Below, piece by piece: positions 30,001 to 37,180 of a stretch of DNA of 64,000 nt; position 1 is the first letter of the stretch, and each line of letters opens with the position of its first letter. The stretch lies in assembly GCF_016219575.1 (NCBI RefSeq), contig NZ_JACRMG010000009.1, positions 496,001-560,000 of the forward strand. Reading direction: 5' to 3'. The translations under genes and the position numbers were made by a program. A model generated the notes under the pieces. The model was given only the letters and a program-made list of their open reading frames with translations, did no database searches and had not been told where the DNA came from. This stretch comes from Bradyrhizobium sp. Lineage in GTDB: Bacteria; Pseudomonadota; Alphaproteobacteria; Rhizobiales; Xanthobacteraceae.

Positions 30001-30184
30001 CCTGGTCCCGGCGGCGATCTCGACCGGCATCGGCTCACAGGTGCAGCAGCCGCTGGCCTGCGTCATTGTCGGCGGCATGTTGCTGTCGCCGATCTGCAGT
30101 CTGCTGGTGATCCCGGTGCTGGCACGACTCTGGATGCCGACGATCAAGAAAACCGGGATTGTCCGGGAGGTGGCGGAACACTGA
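27044..30184 (+). CDS. HME-type RND efflux pump (CzcA/CusA family)
   Basis: 1046 residues, inner-membrane proton/cation antiporter. Helix 4 reads AIDLGIIVDGTVIMVEN: the Asp, Asp and Glu used for proton relay in CzcA are all kept, separating it from drug-type pumps. Two large periplasmic loops and twelve helices match the family. The GTG starts 21 bases after the adaptor stop, so one operon. Probably exports a divalent or monovalent metal cation. No outer-membrane partner or metal sensor is adjacent, which weakens a substrate call. Confidence 0.93.
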   Translation: MLRSLIAFCLSRRLLVMVAFAAFLGLGYAAFLTLNIEAYPDPAPPIIEIIAQQQGQSPEEVERYITIPIEVAVASTPGLKFIRSNTVYGLGFIRLQFEYGRDYHFVRQQTLNRLKDAVLPAGVLPVISPAGGISEIFRYELTGPPGMDVMRLKALQDWVVERKLRIVPGVADVAVLGGKTKEFQAEINLDRMMAYGLTLPQIMTAISAGNSNVGGRTIAIGEQSVNVRSIGVITSLDDIGNIVLAQQGGVPVLVSDVAKVQIGFAPRLGLAGRDERTDVVTGIVLMQKLERTMEVVKRVRVAVERINSDGSLPPGVRIVPFYDRGDLVAITVQTVLHNLLFGVALIFLIQWVFLGDLRCALIVAATIPVALFLAVIITVMRGESANLLSVGAIDLGIIVDGTVIMVENIFRQIAHHSARVPADRPARLSDKLGWILTGAVEVDKAIFFSVIITIAAFLPLFTMQGVEGQIFGPMARTYAYALIGAVIATFTVTPVLASILLPVHVKEVETFVVRHVRTLYQAVLVRAVRNYRRAAVIAAVFLVLCLSLGLRLGTEFLPKLEEGNMWIRAVMPPTITLEAGMETVAKIRSVISSYPPVQTVFSEQGRGDEGTDPDGSFLAEFFVPLKPADRWPAGLTKERMVKQLSERLNREFVGVDFNFSQYIQDNIEEAVSGVKGENSIKIFGKDLVELERLSKSVKTELSEVRGVADPASFNLLGQPNLIVRIDRAKAARYGFSVADINSVVQAAIGGQEVSKVYEGEMIFALTVRLAPEFRRDVEAIRTIPVALPNSDAKTPTVYIRLGDLGEVKLVSGAAYIYRENSQRFIPLKYSVRDRDLGSTVTEAQDRIGKKVPVPQGYSLEWSGEYGALVDAKKRLALIVPLSLLLILMLLYSLFNSIRDSLLALSGIPFAVAGGILGLYIGGLNFSVSAAVGFISLFGVSAMDGILLMSYIRRDIDEGMGTEDAIIRAAQTRMRQIFMTGLSACIGLVPAAISTGIGSQVQQPLACVIVGGMLLSPICSLLVIPVLARLWMPTIKKTGIVREVAEH

Positions 30185-30217
30185 AGCGTCAGCTTGGTTG
30201 AGGCCTGCAAACATCCC

Positions 30218-31012
30218 TTACCCCCACAACGCCTTGACGATCGCATCGAGCCCGTCCGTAAGCGCCGCAGGTCCCGGTTGCAGGATCAGCGTCGATTTGA
30301 TCTCGACGATGCGGTTGTTGGCGACGGCCGGGATGTCGCTCCAGCCGGGGCGCGCCCGGATGCGGTCGGGCACGACCTTCTTGCCGCACCATGACGCCAG
30401 GATCACGTCGGGCGCGGCGTCGCGCACGGTGTCGGGTGCGACGATGCGGTCCTTGGCCGCCTGCTGCAGGCGCAGCTTCGGCAGCGCGTCCTCGCCGCCG
30501 GCGATCTCGATCAGTTCGGACACCCAACCGATGCCGGATATCAGCGGATCGTCCCATTCCTCGAAATAGACTTTTGGTTTTGGCGCCGGCCGTGGCGTCG
30601 CGGCGATGCTAACAAGCCGCGCCTCGAAGCCGCGCGCGAGCGCTTCGGCACGCTCGGCCGCGCCGACCATCGCACCGAGCGTGCGGATCATCGCGAGAAT
30701 GCCGGCGACGTCGCGCTGGTTGAAAACGTGGATGGCGACGCCGGCGCGGACGAGATCGGCGACGATATTGGCTTGCAGATCGGAAAAGGCCAGCACGAGA
30801 TCCGGCTCGAGCGCCAGGATTTTCGGGATGTCCGCCGAGATGAAGGCCGACACCCGCGGCTTTTCCCGCCGCACCCCAGGGGGCCGCACCGCATAGCCGG
30901 AGACGCCCACGATGCGGTCCTGCTCGCCGAGCAGATACAGCGTCTCCACCGTCTCTTCGGTGAGGCAAACGATCCGGCGGGGAGGGAACTGGCGCATCGG
31001 CGAGGCTTCCAT
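30218..31012 (-). CDS. BtuF-like substrate-binding-fold protein without signal peptide
   Basis: About 264 residues of class III (helical-backbone) periplasmic binding fold: PPRRIVCLTEETVETLYLLG, ALEPDLVLAFSDLQANIVADL and DVILASWCGKKV match BtuF/FhuD-type modules. No signal peptide or lipobox is visible from any start (31012 MEASP or 30997 MRQF). It is probably cytoplasmic, like the stand-alone cobalamin-binding proteins annotated in many bacteria. No ABC permease or ATPase is adjacent. It converges on the RND operon. Confidence 0.82.
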   Translation of the reverse strand: MEASPMRQFPPRRIVCLTEETVETLYLLGEQDRIVGVSGYAVRPPGVRREKPRVSAFISADIPKILALEPDLVLAFSDLQANIVADLVRAGVAIHVFNQRDVAGILAMIRTLGAMVGAAERAEALARGFEARLVSIAATPRPAPKPKVYFEEWDDPLISGIGWVSELIEIAGGEDALPKLRLQQAAKDRIVAPDTVRDAAPDVILASWCGKKVVPDRIRARPGWSDIPAVANNRIVEIKSTLILQPGPAALTDGLDAIVKALWG

Positions 31013-31054
31013 GGTGCTGGATTGTTCTCTTGACTTGGTCGAATGCGGACTCGG

Positions 31055-31185
31055 TCCACCTCTCCCCAGCGGCGGGGAGAGGTCGATTTGCACCAGCAAA
31101 TCGGGTGAGGGGGCGCTGCGCCCATGAGAGACCGTAAGCCCTCACCCGGCGCTTCGCGCCGACCTCTCCCGAAGGGAGAGGTGAA
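31055..31185. repeat. Palindromic intergenic repeat element
   Basis: CCTCTCCCC-AGCGGC-GGGGAGAGG, GGGTGAGG, GGGCGCTGCGCCC, then CCTCACCC, CGGCGC-TTC-GCGCCG and CCTCTCCC-GAA-GGGAGAGG. Arms are complementary both within and across the block, giving a long folded structure. This vocabulary is typical of intergenic mosaic repeats in Bradyrhizobium and other rhizobia. It lies between divergent genes. Confidence 0.75.
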
Positions 31186-31325
31186 ATTCCCGTTGCCGCT
31201 TCAGCTCAGTCCCTCGCGCAAGCGCGCTTCGTCACGGCAGCCATTACCTCCGACGTCATTGCCTGATTTACCCGCGCCGTCCATCCTGCGCGCAGGATCA
31301 GGCGAACAAGAAGCCGGGAGGAACG

Positions 31326-31724
31326 ATGTCGCTGCTGGAGAAGCTCAATTCGATGAAGATGCCCTTTGCGGAACTGAAGGGCGTCAAATTCGTCGAAGCC
31401 GACAAGGACCGCGTCGTCGCCAAAATGGTGGTGCGGCCCGATCTCTGCACGCTGCATCACACGATCCATGGCGGCGCGGTGATGGCGCTGGCGGATTCGG
31501 TCGGCGCGGCCGCGACTGTCATCAACCTGCCTGAAGATGCCAAGGGCACCACGACCATCGAGAGCAAGACCAATTTCATCGGCGCGGCGAAAGAGGGCGC
31601 TACCGTCGTCGCGACCGCCACCCCGGTGCACCGGGGCAGGCGTACCCAGGTATGGCAAACCCGGCTGGAAACCGAGGATGGCAAGCTGGTTGCGGTGGTC
31701 ACGCAGACCCAGATGGTGCTCTGA
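31326..31724 (+). CDS. PaaI-family hotdog thioesterase
   Basis: 132 residues of hotdog fold: VVRPDLCTLHHTIHGGAVMALADSVGAA holds the HGG turn and active-site Asp of the PaaI/YdiI group, and NFIGAAKEGATVVATATPVHRGRR the acyl-CoA strand. Hydrolyses acyl- or aryl-CoA thioesters in the cytoplasm. The start ATG has GGGAGGAACG just upstream. It stands alone. Confidence 0.92.
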   Translation: MSLLEKLNSMKMPFAELKGVKFVEADKDRVVAKMVVRPDLCTLHHTIHGGAVMALADSVGAAATVINLPEDAKGTTTIESKTNFIGAAKEGATVVATATPVHRGRRTQVWQTRLETEDGKLVAVVTQTQMVL

Positions 31725-31853
31725 TATGGGGTTCCATCCCTGTCACAAAAGATGAATGAATCCTTAATCCAGTTTTGCTGAAAATTCAGGCGGTACAGGG
31801 ACTTGAATTAAATGTTGCGACGCACAATATTGGCGGTCTAGGGATTCGAACGC

Positions 31854-31878
31854 CTCCTCGAGGGCTACCCACGAGGAG
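31854..31878 (+). promoter_or_regulatory. Leader hairpin hiding the ribosome site of the GNAT gene
   Basis: CTCCTCG (31854-31860) pairs with CGAGGAG (31872-31878) across 11 bases. The right arm contains the GAGGAG ribosome site, 8 bases ahead of the ATG at 31887, so the hairpin would block initiation until melted. Candidate translational switch; no ligand can be inferred. Confidence 0.45.
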
Positions 31879-31886
31879 TTTGGACT

Positions 31887-32516
31887 ATGAAACATACGAC
31901 CTTGGCCGATCTGACGCGTCCGAGAGGCACCGTCCGCACCTTGAGCCAGCAGGAGGAGCTTCCGCTCCTGCGCGACCACCTCTTGAGGCTGGACCGCACC
32001 AGCCGCCATGACCGTTTCCACGGCTTCATGGATGACAGCTTCATCGAGCGCTACGCCGAGAAATGCGCCAATGACGGCACGGTCGTCATCGCCTATCTCG
32101 AGGGCGACGCGGTGCGCGGTGCAGCCGAGCTGCATCCGCCGGATCAGTCGGACGATGCCATTCCCGAGATCGCCTTCAGCGTCGAGAGCAAGGTGCGCCG
32201 GCAGGGCGTCGGCACCGTGCTGTTTCGCAAGCTGATCGCGGTGGCGCGCGCCAAGGGCTACAAGAGCCTGCGCATTACCACCGGCTCCGGCAACGACGCG
32301 ATGCGTGCGCTCGCCAACAAGTTCGGGGCGCACCTGTCCTTCAGCCACGGCGAGTCCACGGGGGTCATCGACCTGACGCGGCCGAGCCAGCTCGAGCTCG
32401 CGCCGTCGCTGGTGATCACGCCGATCGAGGCCGCCCAGGCGATCGCGAATTTCAACCGCGCCTACTGGCGCATCCTGTTCCGCATGTATGGCTGGGGCCG
32501 CAACAAGGCGGCCTGA
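31887..32516 (+). CDS. GNAT-family N-acetyltransferase
   Basis: 209 residues. GNAT core about 15-150; EIAFSVESKVRRQGVGTVLF shows motif A with RRQGVGT binding the acetyl-CoA pyrophosphate, and ARAKGYKSLRITT the next helix and strand. The last 45 residues are helical and basic. Substrate unknown. A strong terminator follows. The ribosome site lies inside a hairpin. Confidence 0.92.
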   Translation: MKHTTLADLTRPRGTVRTLSQQEELPLLRDHLLRLDRTSRHDRFHGFMDDSFIERYAEKCANDGTVVIAYLEGDAVRGAAELHPPDQSDDAIPEIAFSVESKVRRQGVGTVLFRKLIAVARAKGYKSLRITTGSGNDAMRALANKFGAHLSFSHGESTGVIDLTRPSQLELAPSLVITPIEAAQAIANFNRAYWRILFRMYGWGRNKAA

Positions 32517-32531
32517 CGGGACTGCACGAAA

Positions 32532-32573
32532 AAAGGGCCATCCGCCGATGAGGCGAATGGCCCTTTGTTTTTT
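32532..32573. terminator. Rho-independent terminator
   Basis: AAAGGGCCAT, mismatch, CGCC, loop GATGA, GGCG, mismatch, ATGGCCCTTT, then GTTTTTT. A textbook terminator for the GNAT gene; A-rich on the other side, so it can also end the convergent 97-residue gene. Confidence 0.9.
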
Positions 32574-32592
32574 GAAAGTCGGGCTTCGACGC

Positions 32593-32886
32593 TTAGGTCG
32601 CGACGCGCTTGCGGATGACGCGTCGTTCCACGACGACGGCGCGCTGCACGCCCTGTTCGCCGGCAATCACCCGGGTAGTCGCACCGGAGCGCGCGGCAAT
32701 CCTGGTGGTCTTCTTCACTTCGGCGAGAACCGGCTCATATTCCATGCCCATCAGCGCCGAGGCGATTTCCGCCTGTGCTTCCTGATCTTCCGTGATGCCG
32801 GCGGCAGCGAAAATCGCCTCTTCCAGGGTCGGCGGATCGCGCCGCACGCGCCTTGTGCCGTATTTGGTTTGCCAATCTTCGCTCAT
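32593..32886 (-). CDS. Conserved hypothetical protein, 97 residues
   Basis: MSEDWQTKYGTRRVRRDPPT opens it; the centre (LEEAIFAAAGITEDQEAQAE) is acidic and helical and the end (AVVVERRVIRKRVA) basic. No signal peptide or membrane helix. The pattern matches a small protein family I associate with Bradyrhizobium and Rhodopseudomonas, function unknown. The ATG chosen removes 18 upstream residues that look non-coding. Confidence 0.72.
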   Translation of the reverse strand: MSEDWQTKYGTRRVRRDPPTLEEAIFAAAGITEDQEAQAEIASALMGMEYEPVLAEVKKTTRIAARSGATTRVIAGEQGVQRAVVVERRVIRKRVAT

Positions 32887-32971
32887 CCGGGCCTCGCAAA
32901 TCGATCCGCGATATCTAGGAATCAATATGTTGCATTGCAATATGAAATTGGCGTGGCAATGCTGCCATGCG

Positions 32972-33271
32972 CTAGAGCTTGTCTACTTTAGTCGCGTCAT
33001 AAATCTCGATCGTAGTCGCGGTGTCGGCGAGCGGCTGCAACGCGCGCACAAAGTCGCGCGAAGCGGGAACCGCAAAATGCGCGAGCAGGGCGGCGCGATC
33101 GGCCCATTGCTCGACGAAAACCAGTCGCAGCGGGTTCTCGCAATCGACATGCACGGCGTGCGAGATGCAGCCGGGCTCGGCGCGCGAGCGGTGGACGTGC
33201 TCGAGGCTTAGCCGTCGCACCTCGTCGAACCTGTCGGGCTTTGCGGTGACGCTGCCGGTGACGACGATCAT
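32972..33271 (-). CDS. Antibiotic biosynthesis monooxygenase (ABM/YgiN) family protein
   Basis: 99 residues, a single ferredoxin-like ABM domain. MIVVTGSVTAKPDRFDEVRR is strand 1 and helix 1; RSRAEPGCISHAVHVDCENP and LRLVFVEQWADRAALLAH match the dimeric alpha-beta barrel of YgiN-type quinol oxygenases. ABM proteins act on small aromatic or quinol substrates without cofactor. It is the downstream gene of a pair with the DUF2161 gene (20 bases apart). Confidence 0.88.
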   Translation of the reverse strand: MIVVTGSVTAKPDRFDEVRRLSLEHVHRSRAEPGCISHAVHVDCENPLRLVFVEQWADRAALLAHFAVPASRDFVRALQPLADTATTIEIYDATKVDKL

Positions 33272-33291
33272 GGCTCCCCCCGTGCTGCTTC

Positions 33292-33978
33292 CTATTCCGC
33301 TGCCGTTGCGCGCGCCGCCAGGTCGACCGGCTGCTGCGGCCAGCGCTTCAACGCCGCACGCCCGGCATCGGTCAGCACATAGATGCCACGCTCGGCGCGG
33401 TCGAACCAGCCATAGACGTTGTGCAGCAGGATCTTGCCGGCATCGGGAAAGTGCGCGCGCAGGTCGCGCACGCGCTGCGGTCCGGCCGACAGCGCCGAGG
33501 CGCAGGCCAGCGCCTGCTGGCGATAGGCGGTCATGATCGGTGCGCGCGTGCTGCCGCCCATGGCGGGATCGCCGATGCGCCTGGTGTGCTCGGCCACCAG
33601 CTGCGAGCGCTTCTTGGGATCGCGGCGCGGCGCCGAGGTCGGCGGCTTGACGATGACCTCGACGCTGCCGCTGCCGGTGACCGCGAGCATGCCGAAGCCG
33701 AGCCGGCGGCAGAGGTTGCGGTAGCGCGCGTCGCTCTCGCGGCCCTTGCCGCGCAGCGAGAGTCTTGCGGCAAGCCATACCTCGTCGGCGGCGCTGGCGC
33801 GGTCGACCGCCTGCAGCACCAGTTCGAGATTGAACGACTGCTTCAATTCGCCGATCACGACGATCGGCGGATCGTCGCCGCTCAGCGCCACCAGGTCGCA
33901 GCCGCCGACCTCGCCCTTGACGGTGAAGCCGAGCTTTTCCAGGAAGCGTTTGACGGGAAGATAAAGCGCGGTTTCCAA
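33292..33978 (-). CDS. DUF2161 protein, PD-(D/E)XK nuclease-like fold
   Basis: 228 residues. The first 110 residues have restriction-endonuclease-like features: KGEVGGCDLVALSGDDPPIV gives the core Asp and IGELKQSF the E-x-K. Residues 115-228 resemble a winged or coiled accessory region. The DUF2161 family has no assigned function; a phosphodiesterase annotation is used by some databases. A monooxygenase-type gene follows 20 bases later on the same strand. Confidence 0.82.
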   Translation of the reverse strand: METALYLPVKRFLEKLGFTVKGEVGGCDLVALSGDDPPIVVIGELKQSFNLELVLQAVDRASAADEVWLAARLSLRGKGRESDARYRNLCRRLGFGMLAVTGSGSVEVIVKPPTSAPRRDPKKRSQLVAEHTRRIGDPAMGGSTRAPIMTAYRQQALACASALSAGPQRVRDLRAHFPDAGKILLHNVYGWFDRAERGIYVLTDAGRAALKRWPQQPVDLAARATAAE

Positions 33979-34066
33979 GGCAGGCTCCGGCGGCGGCGCG
34001 ACTCAGTCGCCGGCGATTTTAGCGGAAATTCCGCGAAGCGCCCGGTCGCATGGGCGGTTACGAGGC

Positions 34067-34750
34067 TTAGACCCGTCCCGTCACCGGCACCAGCGCGCCG
34101 GTCACGGCGCTTGCCGCGTCGCTCGCCAGGAACAGGATCACCTCGGCCAGTTCCTGCGGGCTCACCCATCTGGAAAAATCAGCCTTCGGCATGCTGTCGC
34201 GGTTGGCCGCGGTGTCGATGATCGAGGGCAGCACAGCGTTGACGGTGATCCTGCCCTTGTGCTCGGCGGCGAGCGCTTCGGTGAGGCGATGCACGCCGGC
34301 CTTGGAGGCGGCATAGGCGCCCATGCCGTTTCCTGCCTGCAGCGCGCCGAAGGCGCCGATATTGACGATGCGCGCGGCGGGACGCCTGAGAAGATGCGGG
34401 ATGGCGGCGCGCGAGGCGTTGAGCGCGGTGGTGACGTTCAGCGCGTACATGCGCTGCCACGTTTTCGGATCGCCGTCGGCCACCGTCTCGAAGGCAAAAC
34501 CGCCGGCGATGTTGACCAGCGCATCGATCCTGCCGAAATGCGCCGCCGCTGCATCGATCGCCTTTCTTGCCTGCGCCGCATCGGTGAGGTCGACACCGCC
34601 GAGCTCGAGACGCTTGCCGGGCGCTGTGTCCTGCGCGACGGCAAAATCGATCGCGGCGACCCGCGCGTCCCGCGCCAGCGCCGTTTCCGCAACGACCTTG
34701 CCAAGCGCGCCGGAAGCACCGGTCACGACGATGACTTTTTCCTGCAGCAT
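34067..34750 (-). CDS. Short-chain dehydrogenase/reductase
   Basis: 227 residues. Rossmann start VTGASGALGKVVAETA (NAD(P) loop TGxxxxxG), Asp in VAAIDFA, NIAGG loop, and the catalytic YAASKAG (Tyr-x-x-x-Lys). Start ATG gives MLQEKVIVV; longer in-frame starts add non-homologous sequence. Cytoplasmic oxidoreductase of unknown substrate. Confidence 0.93.
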   Translation of the reverse strand: MLQEKVIVVTGASGALGKVVAETALARDARVAAIDFAVAQDTAPGKRLELGGVDLTDAAQARKAIDAAAAHFGRIDALVNIAGGFAFETVADGDPKTWQRMYALNVTTALNASRAAIPHLLRRPAARIVNIGAFGALQAGNGMGAYAASKAGVHRLTEALAAEHKGRITVNAVLPSIIDTAANRDSMPKADFSRWVSPQELAEVILFLASDAASAVTGALVPVTGRV

Positions 34751-34953
34751 GACGGCCCCGGCCAGAGCGTGAGGAGGGCGCACACTATGGCCGCTCAAAT
34801 CCGATTTGCAATGCTGCAACCTTATGCGGCATCGGCACGGTCGCGCCGGCGGTTCGCCCGCATTTCGATAAAATTGTTCCGATCGATGTAAGCCGACGGC
34901 AGAACGAAGCGGATATAGGTCGGGGTCCATCAAGCCAGGGGACTGGAAGCGTC

Positions 34954-35154
34954 ATGATGAGAAATTTGCCCGACCACGGCCTGCCGCTGGTCCAACTCAA
35001 GGAGCAGCGCCGCGATCTCGTGGTCGCGTTGCAGAACCGCAATGGTCCTGTCAGCGGCTGGGAGCTGATGCAGATCGCCGCCATCCAGCAGGCGATCCAG
35101 GCGTTCGAGGAAGTCATCGCCGACCTCGATGCCGAGCTGGAAGCGGCGGCCTGA
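34954..35154 (+). CDS. Small helical protein, hypothetical
   Basis: 66 residues, MMRNLPDHGLPLVQLKEQRR then two helices (LMQIAAIQQAIQAFEEVIAD) with heptad-like spacing, suggesting a coiled-coil dimer. No signal or membrane segment. Divergent from the SDR gene and convergent with the tyrosine phosphatase, 20 bases between stops. No family recognised. Confidence 0.6.
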   Translation: MMRNLPDHGLPLVQLKEQRRDLVVALQNRNGPVSGWELMQIAAIQQAIQAFEEVIADLDAELEAAA

Positions 35155-35174
35155 CACGACAGGCGGCTCGAGCC

Positions 35175-35921
35175 TCAGGCTTCCAGATAGCGTTCCCGCA
35201 AGCTCTCGCGCTCGGCCGGGCCGATGCCGAGGCCATCGCGCAGGTAATTGTGGAGGCCGCCATAGCCGGCATCGATGGTCTCGAAGGCGGCTGCCAGGAA
35301 CGAGGCCTGCACCGTGCCGAGCACCTGCCTGACATCCTCCGCCAGGTCGGAACTGACGGATGGATCGCGGCGATAGAAGCGGTTGGTTAACAGATAGTCT
35401 TCCGCGATCACGTCGTCGGCGACGCCGAGCGTGTGCAGGATCAGCGCGCAGGCAAAGCCGGTGCGGTCCTTGCCGGCGGTGCAGTGGATCACCAGCGGCG
35501 CGCGGTCTTGCAGGAGATGGGCAAACAGTGCGCGGAAGCGCGGCGTGTTGTGCTCGACATAGCCGCGGTAGGAATCCCGCATCACCTCCAGCGCGTCTTC
35601 CGCCGTCGCCGGCCGGCCCGCAGCATGGATCGCGCGCAGCGCCGCCACCACGGTCGGTTCCACCGGCAGCGAATGCGTCTCGATCTCCTCGACCCCGCAC
35701 AGCGCCTCGCCGCGCTCATCCCTGCCGCGAAAATCGAAGGCGCTCCTGACGCCAAGCTCGCGCAGCACGGCGATGTCGGCCGCGGTGAGCTGGCCGAGAT
35801 GGTTGGAGCGGAACAGCTTGCGCCAGCGCACGGCGCGGCCGTCCTGGCCGGCATAACCGCCGAGATCGCGGAAATTGCTGGCGCCGGCGAGGTTGAGATG
35901 GCGGGCGGGGGATTCTGACAT
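35175..35921 (-). CDS. Tyrosine-protein phosphatase (dual-specificity type)
   Basis: 248 residues. Catalytic P-loop VIHCTAGKDRTGFACA (Cys-x5-Arg) at about residues 144-159, with the ASNFRDLGGYAG and KLFRSNHLGQLT blocks typical of the Y_phosphatase3 group, and a general-acid Asp in SAFDFRGRDE or nearby. Cytoplasmic; related enzymes dephosphorylate phosphotyrosine or phosphoinositides. Regulation not visible. Confidence 0.93.
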   Translation of the reverse strand: MSESPARHLNLAGASNFRDLGGYAGQDGRAVRWRKLFRSNHLGQLTAADIAVLRELGVRSAFDFRGRDERGEALCGVEEIETHSLPVEPTVVAALRAIHAAGRPATAEDALEVMRDSYRGYVEHNTPRFRALFAHLLQDRAPLVIHCTAGKDRTGFACALILHTLGVADDVIAEDYLLTNRFYRRDPSVSSDLAEDVRQVLGTVQASFLAAAFETIDAGYGGLHNYLRDGLGIGPAERESLRERYLEA

Positions 35922-36015
35922 CGAAAGGGATCTGCTGGATGGTGCGGCGGGGCGCGTGCGGCAATTGTACCGAGCGCTCCGAACTGGTCTATACTCGCTG
36001 CTTCAGGGGGAGAAT

Positions 36016-36333
36016 ATGAATTTCGGCAAGTCCACCGTTTCCGCCGCGCTGCTCGCGGCTGCCGCCATGTTCGGCGCATCGGCGGCGTCGGCGCAGTCCA
36101 CGACATGGCAGACCTATCGCTGCGGCGACGGCACCGAGTTTCTCGTCGGCTTCTTCCAGTATGACAAGCGCGCCCATATGCAGGTGGACGGCAAGGCGGT
36201 GACGCTGGAGAAGCGGGTGGCGCTGACGGGCTCGCGCTATTCCGGCGGCGGCGTGACACTGCGGGTCACGAAATCGGGCACCACATTCAAGATCGGCAAG
36301 CGGCCGGTGACGAGCTGTCAATTGTTGACATGA
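36016..36333 (+). CDS. MliC-family lysozyme inhibitor
   Basis: 105 residues. Signal peptide MNFGKSTVSAALLAAAAMFG to ASAQS, then TWQTYRCGDGTEFLVGF, the MliC start with Cys36, and a closing PVTSCQLLT Cys, which should form the family disulfide. No lipobox, so soluble periplasmic rather than anchored. Members block C-type lysozyme. GGGGGAGAAT lies 4-8 bases before the ATG; a strong terminator follows at once. Confidence 0.85.
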   Translation: MNFGKSTVSAALLAAAAMFGASAASAQSTTWQTYRCGDGTEFLVGFFQYDKRAHMQVDGKAVTLEKRVALTGSRYSGGGVTLRVTKSGTTFKIGKRPVTSCQLLT

Positions 36334-36334
36334 A

Positions 36335-36366
36335 AAAGGGACGAAACCTCGTTGTTTCGACCCTTT
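36335..36366. terminator. Terminator hairpin after the MliC gene
   Basis: AAAGGGACGAAAC, loop CTCGTT, GTTTCGACCCTTT: 13-bp stem with one A/A mismatch, immediately after the stop. The following bases are GTTATC, so the T-run is weak. Confidence 0.7.
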
Positions 36367-36438
36367 GTTATCTGGCGTCTCGCGCCTGAAAACCTGCGTG
36401 CGGCTCAGGGCATGCTGTCGGGAAATGTGCTGTCGGCA

Positions 36439-36639
36439 TCAGTGGTCACGTACCGGCTTGGAATCTTCGATCGCTGCCTGGTGATACCAGCTGTCGCTGC
36501 ACAGGGCTTCGTTGGCCCGCGGAGCGATGGCGAGGCTGGGCTTGGCATCGCCATAGCGGCGCCCGCCGAGGGAAGCCCGGCCGCCGGCCGGGAATTGGTA
36601 GATCTTTGCAGATCCCTGACTAGAACCTGGATTCAACAT
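36439..36639 (-). CDS. DUF2735 protein beside glnII
   Basis: 66 residues starting MLNPGSSQGSAKIYQFPAGG, with the family hallmark AKIYQFPxGGRA. AAAGGAGAG sits 7 bases before this ATG, so the longer MKGETE start is really the ribosome site. DUF2735 genes are found beside glnII in rhizobia, as I recall; that pairing is seen here with divergent orientation. Function unknown but likely nitrogen-linked. Confidence 0.85.
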   Translation of the reverse strand: MLNPGSSQGSAKIYQFPAGGRASLGGRRYGDAKPSLAIAPRANEALCSDSWYHQAAIEDSKPVRDH

Positions 36640-37180
36640 TTCGGTCTCTCCTTTCATCGAGACGCTGGTTTGAGTTGATGGTGCGCCCGACTCGTTCGTG
36701 AGTGGTTACCGATCTCGATATCGTTTGTGCCCTCCGCCGGCGCAACCTGATGAAGAAGAAGTCACCTGCTGTTCAAATCCTGGGCAGTTCGCCGCCTGCT
36801 CTCCGCAGGGCAGAAGCCGGTCGCCTAACGCGCGAGCCATGCCGGGGGTTGCGGGCTGAGCCGAGCCCGGCAAATGGGTGTTTCGGCGGCTGCCGCAGCT
36901 TTGAGCGGAAAGGGTGCCTGGGACACCCGGTGCCGCCAAAAGCGGCGGCTTTTGGCCGCAAACGGCGGAATTTCGGCCGCGATATTGCGAGCCAATTGCG
37001 CCGCTATGTCGCAGGAAAAATCTTCAGGTGCGGGCCGGCGCGCCTGTGGATGACGGCTGCCGCAGTGCAACGACTGGCATTTTAATTGCTTGGAAAGAGG
37101 TGGCCGATGGTGGCCGGGTACACCAGTGGGGGCCAGCGCTTCGGCTCCCACCCAAATCGCTTCATCAACAGGAAGGCTCA
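36640..37180. other. 541-base divergent control region of DUF2735 and glnII
   Basis: No credible gene. It contains the sigma-54 promoter at 37075-37090, a weak NtrC-like dyad TGC(N11)GCA at 36997-37013 about 100 bases ahead of the expected start point, and a GC hairpin (GCCGCC-AAAA-GCGGCGGC) near 36931. Confidence 0.5.
37075..37090 (+). promoter_or_regulatory. Sigma-54 (-24/-12) promoter of glnII
   Basis: TGGCATTTTAATTGCT matches the RpoN consensus TGGCA(C/T)-N5-TTGC(A/T) with the required 10 bases between the invariant GG (37076-37077) and GC (37088-37089). Predicted start is about 37101, giving an 80-base leader. Sigma-54/NtrC control of glnII is established in Bradyrhizobium. Confidence 0.88.

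Noticed and set aside
36706..36961. Short minus-strand frames in the DUF2735-glnII gap
   Set aside because: Low-complexity translation, no ribosome site, and they overlap the control region of glnII.
36997..37013. NtrC-type binding site upstream of glnII
   Set aside because: TGC-N11-GCA is present, but the inner consensus bases do not match well; mentioned only as weak within the control-region entry.
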